A DNA stretch of 5,986 nt from an uncultured bacterium (lineage in GTDB: Bacteria > Planctomycetota > Phycisphaerae > Phycisphaerales > SM1A02). The notes under the pieces are model-generated. The model had not been told where the DNA came from, searched no databases, and saw only the letters and a program-made list of their open reading frames with translations. A program made the translations under genes and the position numbers. Positions 4,803-5,986 of the stretch are shown in pieces; position 1 is the stretch's first letter; each line of letters starts with the position of its first letter. The stretch lies in assembly GCA_903861235.1 (NCBI GenBank), contig CAIOTP010000284.1:1-5986 (forward strand), read 5' to 3'.

Positions 4803-5986
4803 ATGAGGAACATCAGCTTCGTCGAGCGTCATTTTGAGAAGGTCGCCCTCGCCTTGGTGGGTCTGGGCATGCTCGCCTGGGTCGGCTGGGACCTGACCGG
4901 CTGGGGCCAGGGTTCCGTCAAGTTCGGCGGCCGCCAGGTGCCGCTGTCCGAGGTGGACAACGAGTTGGAGAAGAAGGCGAAGGCCGTCGCCGCCCGTCAG
5001 GCGGCCTCGGATGTGCCCGAGAGCCTTGGTCTTTCCGAGATCGCCGGCGTGGCCGACGCCAGTGACGAAGATCGTGAGAAGGCCATGGCCAGGATTCGCG
5101 AGCAGGTCCAGGCCCAGGCCAACCAGACCTTCGGCGCCAGCGTGGCCGGCAAGGATCCGCTTCCCAAGAACGCTCCAGCCGTCGCCTCGCGACTCTTCAG
5201 TTCCGATCTTGCCGGCCGCGAGCGGTGGTACCACGAGCCGCGTTTCGGTCCGGTGTCCATGATCTCGCCGGTGATCCAGTGGGAAGGCTGCGTGGCCGCA
5301 CCCCAGGCCGCCGACAAGGATTCCTCCGGCGAGAAGGCCAAGGCCAAGGGCGAACAGCCAGCAGCGCCGCTCGCCAACTTCCTCGCTTCACTCGACGCCC
5401 GCCAGGGCTGGCCCAAGGGCGATCGCAACGTGATCTGCGCCATGCCCGCCGCCATGGTGGATCTGAAGGCCATTCGCGAGGAATTCAAGAAGGCGGACGA
5501 GAAGGCGTCGCCCTCTCGCGCCGCGGTGCCGGCTTCGTGGCGCAACGGCACCATCACCATCATCGATGTGGTCTTCGAGCGTCAGGAGCGGCAGCCCGAC
5601 GGCTCCTGGGGACCGACCACGGTGGTGCCTCAGGTGCCGCTGGAGGGCCTCCGGGCGTTCCGCGGCGAGGACATCAAGGATCCGGCCACGGTCTTCGAGG
5701 CCATGCGGAGCGATCCCACGCTGCAGCGGAAGATCCTCCAGCCCTCGTTCTTCGGTCTGTCCGGCGGCAAGGTGCCTGATCCCACGGCGGCAGGAGCTGC
5801 GTCGAATTCGGAGGCTTCGGAGCCTGCCGAGGTCCTCGAGCTCAAGGCCAAGCTTCGGAAGGTCGAGGCCGACAAGGCCAAGACGGAGACCGATCTGGCC
5901 GCTGCGGGTGGCGAGTACCGCAAGCCCCCGGCGGGCGGGAAGGGCGGTGGAGATTCGGGCAAGGGTGGCGGCAAGGGTGGCGGCAA
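4803..5986 (+). CDS. Bitopic pilus-locus protein in the PilP position (partial, 3' end beyond right edge)
   Basis: At least 394 residues are encoded without a stop before the window ends. The start (MRNISFVERHFEKVALALVG) is a short cytoplasmic segment, and one membrane helix lies at about 13-29. Residues 48-110 are mostly charged and helical, possibly coiled coil. A more globular part follows, with VSMISPVIQWEG (151-162), an RNVICAMPAAMVDLKAIREEF segment split around residue 210, and a strand-rich piece ITIIDVVFERQE (251-262) before a polar turn. Cys163 and Cys212 are the only cysteines. Residues 341-365 are again highly charged and helical. They lead into a Lys-Gly-rich linker (about 378-394), suggesting a further C-terminal domain outside the window. 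I do not recognise the family. Spacing of 20 bp and shared strand place it in the same operon, where PilP would be expected. PilP is usually a lipoprotein, and no lipobox cysteine is present here. It may therefore be a lineage-specific replacement linking inner membrane and secretin; that role is inferred from position only. Confidence 0.85.
   Translation, partial: MRNISFVERHFEKVALALVGLGMLAWVGWDLTGWGQGSVKFGGRQVPLSEVDNELEKKAKAVAARQAASDVPESLGLSEIAGVADASDEDREKAMARIREQVQAQANQTFGASVAGKDPLPKNAPAVASRLFSSDLAGRERWYHEPRFGPVSMISPVIQWEGCVAAPQAADKDSSGEKAKAKGEQPAAPLANFLASLDARQGWPKGDRNVICAMPAAMVDLKAIREEFKKADEKASPSRAAVPASWRNGTITIIDVVFERQERQPDGSWGPTTVVPQVPLEGLRAFRGEDIKDPATVFEAMRSDPTLQRKILQPSFFGLSGGKVPDPTAAGAASNSEASEPAEVLELKAKLRKVEADKAKTETDLAAAGGEYRKPPAGGKGGGDSGKGGGKGGG
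5961..5986 (+). repeat. 12-bp in-frame tandem repeat encoding Lys-Gly-Gly-Gly
   Basis: AAGGGTGGCGGC is repeated at 5961-5972 and 5973-5984, and a third copy begins at 5985 where the window ends. A related degenerate copy (AAGGGCGGTGGA) lies at 5940-5951. Each unit encodes KGGG. The near-identity of the last units points to recent expansion by slippage. The true copy number lies outside the window. Confidence 0.7.

Overview
The window is GC-rich bacterial DNA with dense coding. It looks like a planctomycete, and a Phycisphaerae-type lineage would fit. This assignment is an inference from three things: a PilM protein with a long membrane-anchored C-terminal extension, two following bitopic proteins of a type I associate with PVC-superphylum pilus loci, and little use of Shine-Dalgarno sites. 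No rRNA or other marker confirms it.

Layout. (1) Positions 1-941, minus strand: the N-terminal 313 codons of a ribosomal protein S1-type protein, cut by the left edge. It holds three complete S1 domains and the start of a fourth. (2) Positions 942-1123: a divergent intergenic region with two strong inverted repeats. The only AT-rich patch, a -10-like TTATATT, sits in the loop of the second. (3) Positions 1124-5986, plus strand: three genes that look like one operon. The first is a 723-aa PilM-like protein fused to a PilN-like membrane and periplasmic part. The second, overlapping it by 4 bp, is a 496-aa bitopic protein with a probable PilO/GspM-like C-terminal fold. The third, 20 bp downstream, is a bitopic protein of at least 394 aa that runs off the right edge inside a Lys-Gly-rich tract.

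How they work together. The plus-strand genes resemble the inner-membrane alignment subcomplex of type IV pili (PilM-PilN-PilO-PilP), which links the cytoplasmic motor to the outer-membrane secretin. Fusing PilM to a PilN-like part gives the domain order of GspL from type II secretion, and the next gene then sits where GspM or PilO would be. The third gene holds the PilP position but has no lipoprotein signal. A secretin gene (PilQ/GspD) just beyond the right edge is the clearest prediction. S1 is a translation factor and shares only the divergent control region.

The most unusual points are the PilM-PilN fusion, the roughly 115-residue Gly/Pro-rich insert near its C-terminus, the two poorly recognised partner proteins, and the structured S1/pilM control region. 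I saw no mobile element, CRISPR array, tRNA, rRNA or convincing terminator.
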